From Amaranthus tricolor (Eukaryota; Streptophyta; Magnoliopsida; Caryophyllales; Amaranthaceae), in NCBI RefSeq assembly GCF_026212465.1, contig NC_080053.1:10062204-10126203 (forward strand): a stretch of 64,000 nucleotides of DNA, given 5' to 3'. The translations under genes were made by a program, and so were the position numbers. Below, piece by piece: positions 1-12,023 of this stretch. A model generated the notes under the pieces. That model saw only the letters and a program-made list of their open reading frames with translations. It was not told the origin of the DNA and did not search any database. Within the stretch, counting starts at the first letter, position 1. Each line of letters starts with the position of its first letter.

Positions 1-2
1 TT

Positions 3-440
3 GATCTTAAGAATGAAAACAATGATCTTGAGTCCAAGCTCAAGACTCTAAGACATGAGTTTGAGAAAAATTTACAAGCATTAAAAAAGTTAAATGAATC
101 CGAATCTAAATTCTCTAAAATGCTTACACGCCAAAAGGGACTCAATGATAAACGTGGTATAGGTTATAACAATGTTACACATAACTATAAGAGTAAAACC
201 ACATTTGTGAAGAGTACATACAAACATAGACGTACACCTACTTGCACCTTTTTTTGTAAAGAAGGACATATTAAGTTTGCATGTCCATACAGACGTAAGG
301 GCAATTATATTATCAAGAATTCCTTTCTTCTTGAATTACGTGGACAAATAAAGAAAATATGGGTTCCCAAAGGGACAAGATCACCCAACATGGTTTACCA
401 CGAATATGGTCCCAAATTTATCACTTGGATCGCCAAGTAA
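3..440 (+). pseudogene. Sirevirus gag, C-terminal part
   Basis: The frame is open from base 3, before the first ATG at 120, so this is the end of a longer gag. Residues 1-40 are Leu/Glu/Lys rich with heptad spacing, as in a coiled coil. A zinc knuckle follows around bases 240-290 (CTFFCKEGHIKFACPY); the first pair is C-x3-C, not the usual C-x2-C, so it may be weakened. The tail contains IWVPKGT and HEYGPKF, like the gag end of Sireviruses. It ends in TAA at 438-440. Gag packages element RNA; this copy is truncated by the window edge. The pol frame downstream is different (frame 2 against frame 3). Confidence 0.75.
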
Positions 441-481
441 AGTTGAGAAAGGTTATTTTTTTTGTTTTGTTGGAAAAGAAA

Positions 482-1760
482 AAGTGGATTTAAGATAGTG
501 GATGCTCGAGACATATGAGTGGTAAAGTTTCTTCATTTTTTGAAATTAAAGAAAAATGCAATGGCTCGATCACTTTCGGAGATAAAGGTAAATGTAAAAT
601 TTTAGGTGTTGGCAAAGTTGGTAAAAATCCGTCTAAAACTATTGGTAATGTCTATTTGGTTGAAGATCTAAAATTTAACTTGCTAAGTGTGTCTCAACTA
701 TGTGATAAAGGTAATCAAGTAATCTTTGATAAAGAAAAATGTGTTGTTAAAAACCCTAACACCGGAGATACATTTATTACCGCCCTTAGACATGATAATG
801 TTTATGCTTTGAATACTAACGAAATTGCAGCTTAGAATTTCAACTGCTTGAAAGCTATGACAGATGATCCAAAACTATGGCATAGACTTCTTGGCCATAT
901 CAATACTCATACCATGCATGAGTTGGTAAGTAAAGATCTAGGTAAGGGACTTCCAGCTCTTGACTATAAACATAGTCCTACATGCGACGCATGCATTAGA
1001 GGAAAACAAGTAAGAAGTTCATTTAAACCGAAGAAAATGGTAAGTACTACAAGACTATGTGAACTTTTACATATTGATCTATGTGGACCAATGCGTGTAC
1101 GGATCATACGAGGTAAATCTTACATGCTAGTTACAGTTGATGATTACTCTAGATTTACATGGGTCGATTTTTTGAAGGATAAAAGTGAAGCCTTGAAACC
1201 GTTCTCAAGACGTTGTAAAGAGATGCAAACTCAGCTGAATCTTCCAATAGTCTCAATTAGGAGTGTCCATGGGAGAGAGTTTGATCAACAAGGCTTTGAT
1301 TCATTTTGTGAAAAATGCGGAATAACCCATAACTTTTCAGCTCCTAGGACAACCCAACAAAATGCCGTGGTTGAAAGGAAAAATGAAACCTTAGAAGAAG
1401 TGGCCAGGACAATGCTTATTGAATATGGATTAGCTAAACACTATTGGGCCGAAGCTGTTAACACAACGAATTATGTCTTGAATAGATGCCTCATAAGACC
1501 AATACTTAAGAAAACTCCCTATTAGCTATTCAAAGGAAGAAAACTGAATATAGCATACCTTAGACCATTTGTTTGCAAATGTTTTATCCATAATAATGGT
1601 AAAGATAATCTAAGTAAAATTTGATGCTAGAAGTGATAAAGTTATACTCCTTGGATACTCATTGAATAGTAAAGCCTATAGAGTTCTAAACAAGTGTACA
1701 AGTATGGATGAGGAAAGTATACATGTAGTATTTGATGAATCGGACAATGGAACACTAAGC
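482..1760 (+). pseudogene. copia pol: protease and integrase, broken
   Basis: The aspartic protease active-site D-S-G is at 494-502 (DSGCSRHMSG), but a TAA at 491-493 sits immediately before it. The frame runs to a second stop at 833-835 and continues in the same frame as integrase: a GAG-pre-integrase zinc region (LWHRLLGHIN...CDACIRGKQ, about 884-1011), then the catalytic core with HIDLCGPM, VDDYSRFTWV and QQNAVVERKNETL. A stop at 1523-1525 replaces a codon within the conserved KTPY-x-LFKGR stretch. Near 1617 the reading frame shifts by one base and integrase-like sequence (GYSLNSKAYRV) continues to about 1760. No functional product is possible without suppression. Confidence 0.85.
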
Positions 1761-2069
1761 GAAGGATTTAAAGAGTTAAACCTTATTTAACACTTTGATA
1801 ATATGAGTGATGATGAATTGGATGCCAATGATATTAGTGCAGTTAAAAAGAAGAACATGCAGGATACCATATAAAGTCTTGATGAAGTTGTAGAAAAACA
1901 GGTCGTAGATATTGAAGATTGAATGCCTGATCTTGAAACCCAACCTCAAAATCTTGAAACAGCTCCTGAACATACTGCTTTAGATACACCAATTAGAAAA
2001 TCCTCTATGGAAGTAGGTACAAGTTCTTTAAATGATTACACACCATCCATATTAGAAAGAAGACTTTAA

Positions 2070-2945
2070 ATGTCATCTCAACATACTCCTGAAAACATCA
2101 TAAGTGATCCAAATAAAGGTACGCAAACTCGATCCTCTCTTAAAAATTTATGTGCATTTTCTGTTTTTGTTTCTCTTATAGAACCAAAGGATGTTAAAGA
2201 AGCTATACAAGAACCAGAGTGGATCATTGCAATGCAAAATGAATTAAATGAATTTGAAAGAAACAAAGTTTGGGATCTAGTTGAAAGGCCTCCAGATCGT
2301 ACTATTATTGGAACTAGAAGGGTGTTTCGCAATAAACTCAATGAGGATGGAGACATTATAAGGAATAAAGAAAGGCTGGTACCTCAAGGTTATAATCAAG
2401 AAGAAGGTGTAGATTATAATGAGACTTTCGCTCCAGTTGCAAGGTTAGAATCTATCAGTATTATGCTTGCTTTTGCTTCATACATGAATATAAAACTATA
2501 TCAAATGGATGTTAAATGTGCTTTCTTAAATGGCTACTTACAAGAGGAAGTATATGTTAAACAACCACCTGGCTTTGAAAATTCTGATCTATCTAATCAT
2601 GTGTTTAAACTAAACAAAGCGCTGTATGGCTTGAAACAAGCTCCAAGAGCTTGGTATGACAGATTTAGCTCACATTTGCTTGAAAATGATTTTCAACGAG
2701 GTAAAATTGATAAAACACTTTTCATTAAAACTAAAGGAAAAGATATTCTTGTTGTTCAAGTATATGTTGATGATATATTGTTTGGAGCTACTAATGATTC
2801 TTTGTGCAAGGAATTTTCTGAGATTATGTGCAAAGAATTCGAAATGAACATGATGGGAAACTTAACATTTTTTCTTGGAATAAAAATAAAACAAGGACTT
2901 ATAAACGGTAAGGAAATACAATATGGATCAATGCAAGGCTGCTAA
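2070..2945 (+). pseudogene. copia reverse transcriptase domain
   Basis: This is a 291-residue open stretch of RVT_2-type reverse transcriptase. Visible motifs are RLVPQGYNQEEGVDYNETFA, QMDVKCAFLNGYL, the conserved LYGLKQAPRAWYDR and the catalytic YVDDILFGAT box (about 2763-2792). The N-terminal 40 residues are linker. After FFLGIKIKQG the usual thumb and connection sequence is missing: the frame passes straight into what should be a later segment, so an internal deletion removed part of pol between about 2895 and 2923. The frame then ends at 2945. RNase H resumes in frame 1 from 2923. Confidence 0.88.
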
Positions 2946-4466
2946 TACACCTATGAGTGCAACACTAAGTCTAGACATAAACAGTAAGAGTGTTGATCAA
3001 AAGACTTATAGAGGTATGATTGGCTCTTTATTGTATTTGACTGCTAGTCATCCAGATATTATGTTTAGTGTTTGCTTATGTGCTCGTTTTCAAGCTAACC
3101 CAAAAGAATCTCACTTAACAGCAGTTAAGAGAATCTTTAGATACTTATATGAGACTAAAGACTTCGGTCTTTGGTACTCTAGTTGTGGAAATTTTAGTTT
3201 GACTGGTTTTTCAGATGCTGATTATGCTGGTTACAACGTGGATAGAAAAAGTACTTCACGATCGTGTCAATTCTTTGGAAATTCATTAATCTCATGGTAT
3301 TCTAAAAACCAAAATTCAGTTGTTTTATCTACAGTTGAAGCTGAATACATAGCTGCAGGTAGGGATGGTCATGGGGCGGGTCTGGAGCGGGTCTGGCCAG
3401 ACCCAGACCCGGACCCTTTTATTGTTTTTGGATCCAGACCCGGATCCGGACCCTAAGGGTCCAAAATTTTCAGACCCAGACCCGGACCTTACGGATCTGA
3501 CAGGGTCTAGGGTCCTTAATGGGTCTTATACAAAGCCTCTTTGATTTGTCAAAATTGAACCTTTTTTGAGTCTTTTTATATTTTTGTAAGCAACTTATTA
3601 TCGTATTACAAACACTTGTCACAGAAAGTTATCAATCGATACACCAATTTAACAATTCATTTTAGTACCCAGAAACAAGTCCATAATTAGTATCACACTC
3701 CGTAAACTTCCAAAACCATTAGAATTAAACAATAAACATCATAATTGAAACTTTAACTCAATGTGCAATCAAATTATTTCAGTACCTAAAAACAAACCAA
3801 AATTAGAATATTGCCGCCTCCATAATTTCCAAAACCATTAGAATTAAACAATAAACACTGTAATTAAACTTTAATCTCGGCGAGCAATCAAAGTATTATA
3901 CATGTACAACAAATGTGCAAATATCATCAAAATTTTAACAAAAATAAAAATAAAAAAAATAAAAAAAAAATAAAATTTAAAAGTTTAGGGTCCGGGTCTT
4001 CATCTTAGGACTCGGACCCGGACCCGTCAAATCTTTTTTAGATCCAGACCCGGACCCGGATCCGATGGGTCTAAAAAATTAAGGCCCAGACCCTTAAAAA
4101 AGGGGCGGGTCCGGGGCGGGTCCAACAGGGTCCTGGACCCATGACCATCCCTAGCTGCAGGTGCGTGCTGTTCTCAAATCTTATGGATTGCACAACAACT
4201 TCGAGATCTTGGAGTTGATCTCAAAGGTATTCCAATAAAATGTGATAAGTGCAATTTTTATCACTAAGAATCCTGTACAACATTCACGTACAAAACACAT
4301 GGAGGTTCGTCATCATTTTATAAGAGATCATGTTGAAAAAGGTCATATCTCTCTATCTTTTATCTCTACAGAAAATCAATTAGCTGATATATTTACAAAA
4401 CCTTTAAGTGCTGATCATTTTGCTTATATACGTATGGAACTTGATATGCTAAATGATGTTGCATGA
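2923..4466 (+). pseudogene. copia RNase H, split by a hAT element
   Basis: The first half (2923-3359) has the conserved Ty1 RNase H run YRGMIGSLLYLTASHPDI, GFSDADYAGYNVDRKST and STVEAEYIAAG. At this point the hAT element 3360-4153 is inserted. The second half (4154-4466) resumes with ILWIAQQLRDLG, then has a small indel near 4240-4250 that moves the frame to the open stretch 4242-4466, which contains ITKNPVQHSRTKHMEVRHHFIRDHV and DIFTKPL. Removing the insertion and one duplicated target copy would rejoin the two halves, which shows that the hAT element arrived after the retrotransposon. Confidence 0.85.
3360..4153. mobile_element. non-autonomous hAT-type element, 794 bp, perfect TSD
   Basis: The ends are inverted repeats (TAGGGATGGTCATGG at the left, CCATGACCATCCCTA at the right). 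An exact 8-bp target duplication, GCTGCAGG, lies at 3352-3359 and 4154-4161. An 8-bp duplication and TAGGG ends are hallmarks of the hAT superfamily. Both ends carry about 120 bp of dense GC-rich repeats of the type GGGTCCGG / GACCCGGACCC in both orientations; the middle is AT-rich and has no transposase. It must have been moved by a transposase acting in trans. It interrupts the RNase H coding region of the Sirevirus-type element. Confidence 0.93.
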
Positions 4467-5532
4467 ATTAAGGTGGAGTAATGACATAAGAGTAATGATA
4501 TAAGAGTAAAATGGATTAATAGTAAACGTTAATTGTTACATAATATCAAGTATGTGTTAAGGGGGAGTATTACATATTATTTACATGTTTTGATTGTGAT
4601 TATACATGTGTATACATGTGTGTTTGAGAATAGAAAATTTTAATTTCAATTTCTTAAAAATTATTTGTTTTATATAAATATACATAAATGGGATTTATAA
4701 TTAAGTACCTTTAATCAATAAAGGAAATTTAATTATCTTAAAACTAAAGATGTTTGCTTGATTTACATTTTGGACGTCAACCATGCATTAAGGTCTTGTT
4801 CATTATTTTGGTTCAAATCCAATTGATCTCATCCCAACATTTTTACTCCTTGTTTACTGTTTGATGAAAGTCAAAAAGGGGGAGAACTATTATGTAAATT
4901 ATGTTTATTATTACTGTTTGTTTGCTTGTGTGTTTGTGTTTGCTTGACTTTCTTGCTTTGCATGTTCATGTTGTATTGTATATTGATGTTGGATGATATT
5001 GCTGGATGCATTGCTAGATGCATTATTGTTTCATATGTGTTTCCGTTGTTAGGGAGATATTTTAAAAAGGGGGAGAAATTTAAAAAATAATGCAGGAGAA
5101 ATATTGAGAAAAATTGAGAAATTTTATGCATCTCATTATCAAGATATGTATATTCATCTTATTTAGTTATTACTGATTAATGTTTGATGATAAATTCATA
5201 GTTACTGATTATTGTTCATGACGTTTGATGATCATGATTTTGATACTAAGATTTAATATTGATTATTATCATTGCATGTGTCGTAATTGGATATTTGTTT
5301 GCATGCATGGATAATGAAACATGAAACCTTATTGGTTTGTGATAGTAAGAAGCATGAAAATTTATTGGTTTATACTATTCTAATTTCTTTATTGTTTTGA
5401 AACTGTTTTTCAAAGTCTTGAAAACATTCTGCTTAATGATATCTTGTTTATCCTTATCATGTTTTTTAATTCATGTTAACTTAGTAATATGACTTAGGAT
5501 AATATGGTTTTGACTTTCATCAAGGGGGAGAT
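4467..5532 (+). other. Sirevirus 3' untranslated region with multiple polypurine tracts
   Basis: There is no envelope-like reading frame here. Four purine tracts with the same core AAGGGGGAG occur near 4559, 4875, 5068 and 5522; the last lies directly before the LTR start TGAAGACT. Repeated polypurine tracts between pol and the 3' LTR are a published signature of Sireviruses. The most LTR-proximal one is the likely plus-strand primer site. The rest is T-rich sequence. Confidence 0.75.
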
Positions 5533-7027
5533 TGAAGACTCAACTCTCTTAAATGATGATAATTCAAAACACTTATTGATTAAACAAATAAATTAAGTAA
5601 TTACATTTAATTGTTTATGGTTGTCTAAAATCATATCGGATATAAACTGAGTATTTGATATATATGTTTAAGCTCGAATTATTAGAATATGCTTGAATAA
5701 CTTAATTTTATCTTATGGTTAAATTTATAAGTGTTGAAGTTTGTTTCAACGTCTTGAAGATAATTGTGTTTATAATAAGTTTAGTTTCGTAAATATATTT
5801 GAAATATTTTAATAGGTCAAGGTTCATTAAAATTAACTTTGAAATATTTTAATAGGTTAAGGTTCATTAAAATTTACTGTGATATTATTTGAAACTAAGT
5901 TTGAATATATTATTACACGATTTTTTTATTAACGTTTGAATTTGAATATAAAAAAAATATATGTGCTTAAAATAGTTGCATGATTAAATATCTATAGTGC
6001 AAGCTAATACACATTTGGTTATATATAGTACTTGTTAATATTTGAATTTAAATTAGTTGTTAAGCTAATTAAAGAGTTTCCTATAAATAAGATGGTAATT
6101 TAAATTGATACTAAAAATAGGAAATGACTATTTGAATTAATACTAAGTATAGGAATTAATTTGAATAAGTGTTTACACGTTATTTAATCTAGTTTTGTTG
6201 AGTTTTCATTATCTTGTATGAGTACTAACGTGGCAGCACAACATTGGTTATCAAAGACAAATTACAGCACACAACGACGATTTTATATAAGCTGTCAGTA
6301 CACATCAGTTAGAAATAAAACTCAAGGTCTTGAAGACTGGCACAGAATATCCAGATCAACAAAAATAACGGATGAAGCTTTCTTGCTTTTTAAGGAGATG
6401 TTGAAGCGTAACATCTATAAATACAAGGCTTCATTTCAGAATTAAGGATACACCTCTATGCACCTCTTCCTACAATATTTTTCTTGACTTAAGATCTAGA
6501 AATTCTCTAAGTGTTAAAAAGAGTTGTAATTCTTAATTCATCTAGCTCTTACAATTTGTAATAGGCTTAAGTGTTAAAAAAAAAGAGTTAGATTATTTTC
6601 ATAGTTTAATACGCCTAACATAGAATAATTTTCAAAGTGTTCAACTTGAGAGATTGAGATTTGCTTTTATTAAAGGGACTTGTAATACGGTTCTTCAAGG
6701 GGAAGAACGTGGTGTGAGGAGATAGTGAGATCTTCTTGTTTGTATTAAAGTCGGATTAATAAAAAGCGTTGAAATCCTACGGGTTGAAAGAGAACCCATA
6801 GTTGGGGAGTATGTTGTTTAGAACCAAACCTCGTTAACATATCGTGTGTTATTCTTTAAAGTTTATATTCCGCACATACGTTACTGTTTTACGAATTGAC
6901 TCAAAACTGTCCCAGAAAACAGTTTTGAAAGACTCCTCAACCTCTTGAGATAAGCTTCCAGACAAAAGTTTTAAACGACCATACTCTCTATTCACCCCCG
7001 CTCTAGAGAGTATTCGACCTCCTATCA
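5533..7027 (+). repeat. 3' LTR of the Sirevirus-type element
   Basis: It starts with TGAAGACT immediately after a polypurine tract and ends in CCTATCA. The 3' part contains the CTATTCACCCCC...CTAGAGAG run seen at the ends of Sirevirus LTRs. A TATA-like box (TATAAATA, 6080s and again near 6416) fits a promoter. The left boundary is well supported; the right one is inferred from TG...CA ends and from the LINE coding sequence that starts right after it. The 5' partner LTR is outside the window, so divergence cannot be measured. The 75-codon open stretch at 6218-6445 is not considered a gene. Confidence 0.7.
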
Positions 7028-7900
7028 ATTTTCAATTGGAACAAGGCGGCTATGCTTAAGCACTTGTGGAACCTGGCGTAGAAGAAGGACAACCTTTGGG
7101 ATAGATGGGTTAATAGTTACTATATAAAGAACCAGAAGATTTATTAATGTAATATTTCTATGCACTCCTTGTGGAGCTTCAAGAAAATTATGAAGCACCA
7201 CCATATTTTGATTGAAGCCGAAAGGAGGAACCAGATCATGTGAGATGCTCATCGCCGATGCTCCTTGGGTGCGATGGGGGAACATTATGATCAAAATTGG
7301 GCCACTCCAAGTGCAAAGTTTATTGCCTGGCTTGCCATCAGAAATAGACTAGTTATAAAAGAGCGTCTCTGCAGGTGAATGGACAGTTGCAACGAAGACT
7401 GCAGTTGTGTAATGGGAGTACCGAGTCTTTAAACCATTTGATGTTCGAGTGTCCAAATGCTAAAGCAGTTCGAACTAGAGTGTTCCGCTTCATAGATGGT
7501 ATGTTGGCCTTCAGATCTTTTGAAGAAGAGATCGGTTACATGAATAAACTCAACAAAAAGAAAACTGATAGAGCGAAGCTTATAGTGGCGTGTTGGACCG
7601 AGATGATATATGACATATGGATGCAACGCAACAATATAATTTTCGCTTCTAGAACTAGTATTGTTTCTCATGTTGTGCATAACATTGTTTTTAAAATCAC
7701 AGGGAGGGTATCCGACACCGTGAGAGAGCTACTTATAAGATAATTTTTGTAGTGTGGGGGTCTATCTGTGGGTAGCCTGTTTTGTCTGGGCTAGTGGTTG
7801 GATTGTTGAGTGAGCTTGGCTTGGGATCATACTTGGGATCGTACCAGCCAAAGCCTTTTTGTACATCCCTTTTTGGTATATATAAAATCTTTAAAATGCT
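7028..7900 (+). mobile_element. LINE (non-LTR) fragment, ORF2 3' end
   Basis: From 7032 the translation reads WNKAAMLKHLW followed by LWDRWVNSYY, typical of the stretch after reverse transcriptase in plant LINEs. Around 7300-7370 comes FIAWLAIRNRLVIKERL and from 7375 a 122-codon open part with the RT-associated zinc-binding pattern (LCNGSTESLNHLMFECPNA). Stops interrupt the first part. The 3' tail at about 7840-7890 (GCCTTTTTGTACATCCC...TTTGGTATATATAAA) resembles plant LINE 3' ends. The Sirevirus LTR abuts the 5' side, so the LINE was probably its target. Confidence 0.7.
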
Positions 7901-10039
7901 AACAAATAACCTTATTTACAATATTTAAAGTAAATAATCTTTAAAATAAATGTTATACAAGCATAAAATTTTACCCTAAAATTTTATTTTTCAATCTCCG
8001 TGCATGGGTGCATGGCATTGGTATCTATTGAGTAATTAATATAGCCGTTTTCACCTATAGAATAATAAAATTTATTAAAGTTCATATATGTCTAAGATAA
8101 TTAACCTAAGGGTTCTAATATATACCTACTATCCATATAAGTGTTGTATTCAAATTTCAAGTCAAACTGACACCATCTAGTATTTATTTCATATTTTTTC
8201 ATCATACGATTTACCGATAAATAATAAATTAATTAATCAAAAATTCATGAAAAATTCTATAAATAATACCTACTGGCCGAAACTTGCTGGGAAATTAAAA
8301 CTGACTTTTTCATTATTATGTTAACTAATATGTATATATTTAACATCCTGTTATATTTTGTAAATAATTTAAGCATTTAAATTACGGTATAACTCCAATA
8401 ATCAAATAAACGCAAGGAAAAATATAAATAAAATTTCCCTAACATTTTATTACTTGAATTTGCTTAGAAAATATTTAAAAATTATTTCATGAAGCCAAAT
8501 AATTTTGTTCATAAAAATTTTCATGAATAAGATATTTTAAAAATTTATTTTTAAGCACTTTTACATTAAAATAGTTCATAAAAATTATGAGTATGATGTC
8601 TAGAGAAATAGCACACATAATACCTTTTCATAAAACAAATATATAACAATTTTTGTACCTTTAACAACAAAATTTGAGATTTTTAGAAATAATTATTTTA
8701 AAAAAACTTTCCAATTTGTTCTAAATACTTTATAATCACCCCATGCAACTATTCCTCGATCCTTAGCTCCGAAAGTACTTCTTAACCTTTGATCCAACTT
8801 CTTAAGAGCTAAGATCCAACTCCTTTGCTACAAACATTTACAAAGAATCCAAAATAGCATTATTTTCGGATCTTTCTATGTAATTTAATGATTTTTCATT
8901 TCTAACCAAAGATTGCTGGATTTACTTAATTTTGTTACTTTGGAGATAAATAAGTGTTGGGCAACACTTGTTGAATAAGTCTTATCATTTGAGAGTCTCT
9001 TGTTTAGGGAACAAGAAATGAGATTGTAAGTTGATGGAAGAAAATTATCTTTGGTTTAAATTTTTAGGGCATTTTAAGGGAAAACTTTTCTTATTTTTTA
9101 TGATAAAATACCCATCTTAAATCAATATAATCATGTAGAAGATTTCATGTGAAAAGAGTTTTAAATAAACAATTTTTTTTAACAAATTTGTGAAATAAAA
9201 GATGACATAACTTACTATATTCTTGATAGATTTCTTAAAGTTTAGTGTCAATAGAAAGCTCTTGGAATATACATTATTTTTATGAATTGTCTGAGTTTTA
9301 AAGTATAAATTTCCAGAGGTTATACTTGGTTTTTGAAGAGTATGTTGTTAGGAAAAAATGTGTTTTAGTAGTTGAAACTTTGAAACTTTCTAGTGGTTGT
9401 TCTTGATTGAATTTCAAAGAAAATGTGAGTGAATTAGGGGAGGGGCATTTGAGTTTCTAAACAACCATGATTTTGTTTGTTTTTCTTTATGTTTAAGTGT
9501 TTGAATGGTAAAAATGATGAAAAATTTTGGTAGAAGCAAGCAAGCTTATAGGAAAGACAAAAGGAAAGAAGGGTTGGGGAATCCTAGGTGTAAGTGGGTG
9601 GCAACTCTAGGGGGTTGGGGTTGATTTTGTTTTTCTTACTTTTGTATATTATGGAGTGGAAATTGATTAATATGAATGGTATAACGTTTGGGGTACAATT
9701 TGATGTCTGCAGGACTAATTTCTATGACATGTTGCCTAATTGAAATTCACTTGTACAAAGTGAATGAAATATTTATTTTAATCCCATCATTGAGTAACAA
9801 AATAGATAGGTAGTTGTGTAGGTACTTCATATTTTATGGGTCGTTGCTCAACTTTAATTTTACCACCTCAGTTTATGTTACTTGTTATGATTCTTAACTA
9901 TGTTACAAAATAGCAAGTTTCTAATCATCTATGAAATTTTCAAATACTACACTAATTATAATTAGTAATGAACAAGTATGTAAAAAAATAATTAGGCGCT
10001 CATAAACAACAAATGAAATCTCATTAATAATACGACTGT
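7901..10039. other. AT-rich intergenic DNA, no gene seen
   Basis: No reading frame with recognisable content was found on either strand. Part of it may be the decayed LTR of the minus-strand gypsy element that follows (its 3' LTR would lie on this side), but I could not define LTR ends. Confidence 0.5.
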
Positions 10040-10938
10040 TTTAGTTTTTCCTTTTTACAAGAGTTTCATCCTCGATACTAACTCAAACTAATGTTTACAA
10101 ATACATCACTCAAATAAGTAACGGTATCTAGTTAACAAGTCGTCCATTTTTTTCCAAGTCGCACATCTTCTTCCTGCCCACTCCAAAGCATCCTCACAAG
10201 TAGGATTGTGTGATTACAAAGTTTTCCAACCTCTCGACCCAAGATCCTTATAGCTTTTCCTCATACAACAAGTTCTCAACAAGCTGCTTCGGCTCATGCC
10301 GAAGACTATGAAATGGATCAAATACATATTGGCGTAGTTGTGACGCGTAGAACACATTGTGAACCTTAGTTAACTATGGAGGTTGTGCCAACTCTTAAGC
10401 TGCCTCTCTAATTCCGTGGGAAATCTCATAGGGTCCAATGTACTGACAATCAAGCTTTCCCCGCATTCCAAACCTCTTAGCTCCCTTTGTTGGCGAGACT
10501 TTAATGAACACCTTCTCGCCAACTTAGAACTCAAGTTTCCTCCTTCTACGGTCAGCGTAGGATTTCTGTAGATCTTGGGTAGCCTTAATATGGTCCTGAA
10601 TGATTATGTCCTACTTTGTTGTCAATCTGACCATCTCTAGCCCAACGACCACATCGGTCCTCTCGGTATCCCCAATAAAGCAGTGTCCTACATCTTTGGC
10701 CATACAAGGCCTCATATGGAGCCATACCAATACTACTTTGTCAACTATTGTTGTAAGAGAATTCTACCAACGATAATTTGTTCTCCCATGAACGCTGAAA
10801 ATCACGGGCGTATGCTCGTAGCATATCCTTTAGAGTTTGGATGATCCTCTTTGTCTACCTGTCTGTTGCTGGATGGAAATCGGTGCTGTAATTAAGGTTC
10901 GTACCGAACAACCTCAACTGATATTTGGTCTGCTCCCC
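10040..10938 (-). pseudogene. Ty3/gypsy pol tail: integrase core to C terminus
   Basis: Read on the minus strand, about 10935 down to 10700 gives decayed integrase: [37 protein letters not shown] and GMAPYEALYGQRCRT, matching the conserved gypsy integrase core end. About 10560-10390 gives VGEKVFIKVSPTKGAKRFG and LDCQYIGPYEI, the post-core GPF/Y-like region. About 10290-10140 gives a chromodomain-like run (ILGREV...LVRMLW). Near 10085-10050 the frame ends in IEDETLVKRK, like the pol end of Tekay/Del-type elements. Stops and frameshifts occur throughout. The protease and RT parts are absent; at about 10940 the sequence changes abruptly to a hAT element. Confidence 0.75.
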
Positions 10939-10943
10939 CACGT

Positions 10944-12023
10944 TTAGAACCTTATATGTGTGTAACAGCACATTGGATAGATCAAAATTGGATTATTCAA
11001 AAAAGAATAATTGCTTTTGAGACAATGCTCGAAAGACATACGGGTGAAAACATAAAATACAGATTAGTAGAGATATGTAGAGAATGGAACTTATTAGATA
11101 AGATATTTTGTTGTTCTACCGATAATGCAATCGCTAACATTAAATGTATGGAACTTTTGTATAACGAGCCTGCTTTTAGTTTTATCCTTGGGGGTAGCTT
11201 ATTACACATACATTGTTGTGCTCATATAGTTAACTTATCTTGCCAAGCAGGTATAAAACAATTAAGCGATTTATTAGATCCAATTAGAGACATAGTGAAG
11301 TGACTTAGAATTGGAAACATAAAGAGACGATATAAGCAATTATGTGACCAATATCAACTAAAACAAGTGTATTGGTCATTAGATACTCCTACACGTTGGG
11401 GCTCAACCAACGATTTATTAAGAAAAGCGATTGCTTATCGTCCAATTATAACACAACTGTATAGTGAGTGTACAGATAATATAACTAATGACACATAGGA
11501 ACTAGCTATAGGTGTACATAAAATATTAGAAGCGTATAACCACGCAACTAAGATTTTTTCATATGTTTATGAACCGAACGTCCACTTAGTAATAAGTGAG
11601 TGTATTACTATTTTTTATCATCTTCTTAAACATACGCATGATGATACTAACCCATATTTAAAGCCGATTCTTGCAGATATGATGGATAAGTGGAAGGCAT
11701 ATTTTACCAATTTTCCTTATATTTATGGAATTGCAACCATTTTAGACCCATGTTTTAAAACAGAAGTCCTTACTAAAGTAATTGGATTTTACTACCAATC
11801 ATTAGATCGCCCGCCTAATGATGTACATAATTATGTTGGAACTTGTAAAAAACTTTTAGCAGAACTTTATGATTATTATGCTAGTGTATATAACCCAAAA
11901 CGCAATACGTCTAGGCGTGCAAGCGTTTCGGCACGTCCCTCTTATTGTAATTCAACACAAATCAAAAGTATTGTAGAAAAAAAAATCAAAATTAGGGTTT
12001 ATTACCCTCAAATCAGCCTGTGA
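10944..12023 (+). pseudogene. hAT transposase, 5'-truncated and broken
   Basis: The translation from 10944 has CVTAHWIDQNWIIQKRII, STDNAIANIKCME and HIHCCAHIVNL, the conserved core of RICESLEEPER-type hAT transposases. A stop at 11301-11303 interrupts it. Homology continues through LDTPTRWGSTNDLLRKAI and, after another stop near 11497, YLKPILADMMDKWKAYF and IATILDPCFK (11679-12023). The N-terminal BED zinc finger and the first part of the catalytic region are missing, and the C-terminal dimerisation segment is not recognisable. A functional protein is excluded. The element end at 12658 shows which transposon it belonged to. Confidence 0.85.

Larger units (their letters stand above)
1..7027 (+). 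mobile_element. Ty1/copia retrotransposon of Sirevirus type, 3' part, decayed
   Basis: Gag tail, protease, integrase, reverse transcriptase and RNase H follow in copia order on the plus strand, then a ~1.07-kb untranslated stretch with four polypurine tracts, then a ~1.5-kb LTR. The coiled-coil gag, the RT wording and especially the repeated purine tracts match what is known of plant Sireviruses (SIRE/Maximus lineage). The 5' LTR and most of gag lie outside the window. The element is dead: in-frame stops, at least three frameshifts, a deletion between RT and RNase H, and a hAT insertion at 3360-4153. The LTR end directly abuts LINE coding sequence, so it probably inserted into a LINE. Confidence 0.85.

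Noticed and set aside
6218..6445. 75-codon frame in the Sirevirus LTR
   Set aside because: It lies wholly within the LTR with no recognisable domain.
10383..10571. 62-codon plus-strand frame
   Set aside because: It is antisense to the minus-strand gypsy integrase tail, which explains the conservation.
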